Under the pieces are notes generated by a model, which was given only the letters and a program-made list of their open reading frames with translations, had not been told where the DNA came from and made no database searches. From assembly GCA_035041965.1 (NCBI GenBank), contig JAPYMA010000662.1:1-64000 (forward strand): a DNA stretch of 64,000 bases, read 5' to 3'. Both the position numbers and the translations under genes were made by a program. Below, piece by piece: positions 59,206 to 64,000 of this stretch (within the stretch, counting starts at the first letter, position 1; each line of letters opens with the position of its first letter). The DNA is from Anisakis pegreffii (Eukaryota > Nematoda > Chromadorea > Rhabditida > Anisakidae).

Positions 59206-62200
59206 AGAGATCACTACTCGTACAGAATGCTCAAATGATGTGTTGTTGAAATTTTCAATGATAAATTTGTTAGAGATTTTCCAATTATATTTGCGATGTT
59301 ATTTTTATTGATTTTTGCAAGGCTTCTATGTTAATGACATGAGAAACCAGAACCATTTTTCAGAGTTTGTAAATAGTGACTTGGAATGTAGAATTTTCAT
59401 TGAGAATTGTGCTGTTTGCTAATATGTTATACTCAGCATGTTTATCTTATTGATTTTCACTAGCATTTTCTTGCTTTGAACTCATTTTGCAGTTCCATAT
59501 AAATGGTGATCATGAAATTTTATTTTACAGTTGATGCTGTAATAGTCACCTAGTTTGCGCCTTGATATAGCTCACTGTTCTGATTTATCTTTTGAAACAT
59601 ATAAACAAGTTAGATTTTCTATGGAATAGCATTTATTATCATTTTACAAACTTAAAAATGCCTTGATGCTGATACACTTGCAGCCATGTCTGAGAGGCTC
59701 GGCTCGTCTCAGATCCTACAGAATACTGTGCGTTGCGTGCATCATTCAGAGAGATTTTTTTCTAGTCCAGGTTAGTGAGATGATCAAAGTCACGAGCTTT
59801 CAGTTCCATATCTACAAAGTTCATGAAGTTATGAAAAATTGATAGTTGGTGCTCGGTCATCGTGCGACGGTTAAGAAGCCGTGCAAAAAATTTATTCAAT
59901 TTATTTGTTAGCATTTCATTCGTCGATATTCATTAAAAAATAAAAATAAAAACAATACTTAAACCACTTCCGCACTTTGCACCATGCTTGAACGTTCATG
60001 AAAAGTGAACTCAGTATAATATTGGAGACTTAATTTCACAAGGTAACGTTAACAAAAGTTATCGTTCGATGGGAGCGCTGGTGGAAAAAAGGTTGAAGAT
60101 CACTGAGCTAGAAGAAAGAAGGAGGAGTGTGAGTTGTGGCGATCATAAAGAACAAAAAAATTGGCTGTTGAATTTCATTTCCCAATGAACACTTCATTAA
60201 TCACCGAGAAAACGATAAAAATGAGGTGAAAATTAAGCACTTCTTGACGAGGACTCTTACAATGGAAATCAGGTGCATAATAGAAAAAAAAGAGCACGTT
60301 CATGATAACGATTGCAAGCAATTAAAAATGAACATTCGTTCTTTTTTGTATTCGATTTGAATGCAGATGAAAAGTGTGTTTGATCCATTTCAATGTAGGG
60401 ATGGATGCAATAAGCGATACCAGTTCACATTTATATGCTAGAAGTAGCGCCCTTAAGAGAGTACTTGTACTTTCACGAACGATAACCGTAACGCTCACTA
60501 GAATGCTAGCATGAAAACAAGTGACGATAGATATGGATAGCGCTTTATGACTTTCTAATGCTCAACACGTGTTATTTCCATTCACTGACTGTTGAACTCA
60601 GGTGATATCGAACAGTGAATCTAGGCAACGTAATGGGGCAGAACATACCCTTTGGGTGCCAGTGAATTAAACATCATGTAAAGATCAGAAATGCGAATTT
60701 TCTGTACGTTCACGTGATAACATATTCGTTCCTTTTATGGTCACTTCTAAGAAACTCAAATTCTTGATTAATCTACATTTGCATACAAATACATGATATA
60801 TTTCGTAATGCTGAGAAGTTGAATGCAAACGTCAAGTTCTGTACATCGAAGCTAACATAATGAAATGACATGCTCGAGCTAATGTCCATTCAAAGTTTTT
60901 TATGATTAAAATGGAAGTTATCATCAACTAGCAAGGCTCCAAATCCTAATTTGTTCTTACAGTGTGGTTCGCATGATGATCAGTTCTGACGAGAGATATT
61001 GTGTGCGGAAAGATTATTGGCTTCGTCATCTGAATCGAATGAACACACTGAAGAGAATGACAGTAATTCATTTTAAGATAAACACCTCTTCATTAAAGCG
61101 TTTTCATTCTATCAATATTACAATAACTATTTCTAACAACAAAAACAATTAATATATACACAAACATGTTGTTTTTAAAAATCATGCCTTTTTGTATTCA
61201 TTTTTCAAGTATTCATATAGTCGCGTGGTCACTGCAGCATATGCCTAGCAAAGCTATATTAGTTATTGCCGAGAACACCTGAATAGCTGCTAAGGCGCAA
61301 TTTTGATCGAATGCAAAACGTCGAATTAGGTTGATGATAGAAGTTGGACTTACTTGCAGAGATTTGTGAACTTCTGCAGGATTTATTTCGTGAATATAGT
61401 ATAGAATGGAATATATTTAATTGCACTTTTGTTGGAAGTTTTGCATATGAGTAAAAAATGAATAAAAAAGAATTAAGAATAAATGAATATGTAGGTCCAC
61501 CATTCGGTTTCGAGCGAAACTTTCCTCCGCGAACAAGAATTTGGCTTTATCAAATAAATGAATGATTATTGAGAGCAGTAAAGATAAAACACGGTTGTGT
61601 ATGCATGTGACATGTTCAAGCATATCTAACATTATCAATGGTTTATCAGCAACAACAAAAAGAACAAGAAAAGTAATATTACAACGGAAAGTAACAATAC
61701 ATGAAAATAATCAACAAACTGGGAACACATAAGTGACAAAATGAAAGGCGATAAGCGTACATAACCAAGTCTATGTATAAAACAGCTCAGATCAGTCGAC
61801 TATTACATATCGAGCACGTTAGCAAAATGCACAAGAAAGACTCAAAAGAACTGAAACCTACTCAAATGATGTCAGATAAAAGATCTTTTCAACTCATCAC
61901 TTATACCTGAGCATAATACTACATTATATTAACTTACTTTCAAATAACATTGCATCGAGACTAACGATTAACTTTTGCAGGCAACTAAAATCAGACGGAG
62001 TCGAGAATCGGTGGGCACTGACCTAGTTCTGAAAAGTCTCATAATTCGTGTCGTGAATAAAGGTATTCACGAATTTTGTGATTCACCTTTGATGTGCAAT
62101 ATTTATTTTCTATCAAACTATTATAACTTATTTCTGAATGTATCGAAATAATTGGTTTTTGCAATGCACATCACGTCATTTCTTATAGCGTCATCCCCTC

Positions 62201-63659
62201 TTATCATACCTTAATCTAAGTAATATTTTCGATGCAAAATTTGTTCTGTTCGTTGTTGGTGTATGTATAAGTAAATGATACGTTTGTCGTGAAACACGTC
62301 CGACGACTCGACATACGATAAAATCCTTTCACAACAATTCGCTTCGTCGACAGCCATCGAAATTCGGTAATTACGATAAAGTGTTCGGTCAGTGGTATTT
62401 GTCAACTATACTCTCATTAGATTAATTACAGTGAATTCAAGTGTCGTTTTTGAAACCAAACCACTCTTCAATCATGATACGATTTCTAGCAAAAATGAAC
62501 ACTTCTCATGGTGAATGAACATACTCATTTATTAAGATGAAATCTAACAAACCTTATGCCTTTGCATCGCTCTGAAATATTGTCTTCTTCATAGCACCAG
62601 AACGCAATGAACTTTCAACTATACAATTCGATTATGACCAGCAGACATCTATGATTCACCAACTTCTTCGAACAATTAAAGTTAGCAGTCGAACAGCTCT
62701 TATTCGCAAACCGGAAACTTCAACAAATGTTTGCCAACAATAAATCTCGATAAAGTATTCGTTTAACCGTCAAAATTTGGATCAAGTCTAATAGAATAAG
62801 CTTCAACAAATTTCGCACAGAATTTCCACGAATTTTGGGAGAATTACGAAACGATCGGTGCAAAATCGACATCAACGTGCATAATCAATGAGTGGATGTT
62901 CAAACTGGTTTCAGAACACTGATATAATTGGAACACCAAAAAAGTAAACAACAAACAAGGACAATCATTTTATAAAGTACAATAATATGAGTACACCAAC
63001 TGCGAACATATCAGTGGGCTCTGCAAAGTATGCGAGCATACCAAAGCAAGTTCTACCAAAAAACAAGTACACATTACTATTATCATCAGATGTTCAACAC
63101 TTAGCCAATAAGGACTACTAGTACGGTTTAAAATGCACCAAATGATGAAGCACAAAGTAAGCCTGAAAAGAAACAAACTTTTTGAACCAAAATAAAATTA
63201 CGTTCGTAGATAACGACTGGCTCGCGCCAAGCAGCGCCATTACAGGAATACTACATGTATGATGAGATGAGACTGAAAGTGGATTTTTGCTAACCACTAA
63301 CAGAATAATAATAACGAAGGATAATTATTATTGATTATAATATATTTAAAAACATCAACAAAAATAACAGAGAAAATCAATGGTATACGCGGCAGAGGAA
63401 GCGGATTGGGAGGGGGAGGAGGGATTGCTGGGGCAAGTCCATCCCCACTAAATTCTCAGCATATAGACTGAGCGAATGCAAAGAAAAGGATTCTCACCTC
63501 ACACCCACAACACCATTCCTAATGAACCCTTTACAGTACCACACTTTTTAGCACTAATCCACTGTCGTTGTCACCATATTCATTTCCTATATATGCTCCT
63601 TGAATCAATCAGTATGTTCATAAAAATAATTGTCTGTGTTAGTGTTAGCATTCGAATGA
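59206..63659. other. AT-rich region without a supported gene
   Basis: Weak frames at 60964-61152 (+, after a TTCTTACAG acceptor), 62211-62405 (-) and 62970-63176 (-) have polar or hydrophobic residues but no recognisable motif and no partner exons. 63390-63430 is a short purine-rich run (GGGAGGGGGAGGAGGGA). Confidence 0.4.
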
Positions 63660-63815
63660 AACTTCAGTTCGGTCGTAATTCGTCCGAATCGACCCTTGAA
63701 CATTCCGACATTCGGAATTCCGACTGAATTTCGCAATTCTTCGGTCTGAATCCGACCAAATGCATCTTCCGAGATCCCGACATTTGGAATTTCGATTGAA
63801 CGTCAATCAGATGCC
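63660..63815. repeat. TCGGAATTCC dispersed repeat, copy 2
   Basis: CGACATTCGGAATTCCGACTG, GAATTTCG..ATTCTTCGG and ATCCGACC follow the same order as 17060-17333, and both end in ATGCCATCAC. Confidence 0.65.
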
Positions 63816-64000
63816 ATCACGAGTCTATGTACCTCATAGTTCACCTTACGCTGCGATTACGAAGCGAACTGATTACTTTCCTATGTTTGGAAGGGTGTAA
63901 AAAATGAATTGTGGAATCTCCAAGTGAAGGATCTACTGCAGATGAAAGAAACTGATGCAACTCCTACTTTGGGTGGTCACGAATCAGAGCAACAAGTCAA

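Noticed and set aside
1..64000. CRISPR array or bacterial operon
   Set aside because: No spacer-repeat pattern beyond telomere and microsatellites, and the genes are spliced with nematode-type signals.

Overview
The window is one chromosome end of a nematode. The array at its left edge is (CCTAAG)n, the C-strand of the nematode telomere repeat TTAGGC. Inward of it the DNA is AT-rich, with compact introns using GT...TTTCAG sites, many (TAA)n tracts and many decayed DNA transposons. No rRNA, tRNA or bacterial-type gene was recognised. The species cannot be named from this sequence.

Layout. 1-620 is clean telomere repeat. 620-1560 drifts through CCTAG and CCTGG variants, and 1560-4260 is a strange T-rich text built from few words (CAGACAGA, TTTTCAGA, GAATTTC). 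4261-4770 is again near-perfect CCTAAG in the same orientation, and unique DNA starts at about 4771. The 0.6-4.26 kb part may be a long-read base-calling artefact of telomere repeat rather than real DNA. From 4.8 to 10.7 kb I see only repeats and weak open frames.

Four spliced genes could be rebuilt with consistent intron phases, and one more with a single gap. (1) A neuropeptide-type rhodopsin-family GPCR lies on the minus strand at 10768-16214 (8 exons, DRY and NPxxY motifs). (2) A coiled-coil protein gene lies on the plus strand at about 23019-27496. (3) A Shisa-like single-pass membrane protein with a PPxY tail lies on the minus strand at 30908-33204; one junction in it is unresolved. (4) A small secreted PAN-domain protein lies on the plus strand at 37121-40889. 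(5) A complete MFSD8/CLN7-family lysosomal transporter lies on the minus strand at 50570-55455 (11 exons, one with a GC donor). Less certain are a multi-pass membrane protein (minus, 41460-42701) and a small secreted cysteine-containing protein (plus, 49105-49962). The genes look like independent single genes; no operon or shared pathway is evident.

The spaces between and inside genes are filled with dispersed repeats: two hAT-type families (one with BED-finger/transposase relics at 28 and 44 kb), a mariner-like MITE at 45.47 kb, a MITE family with long TIRs sitting near 5' splice sites of two different genes, CCGG-rich short repeats, and clusters of degenerate TTAGGC-like motifs. 55.5-64 kb has no gene I can support.
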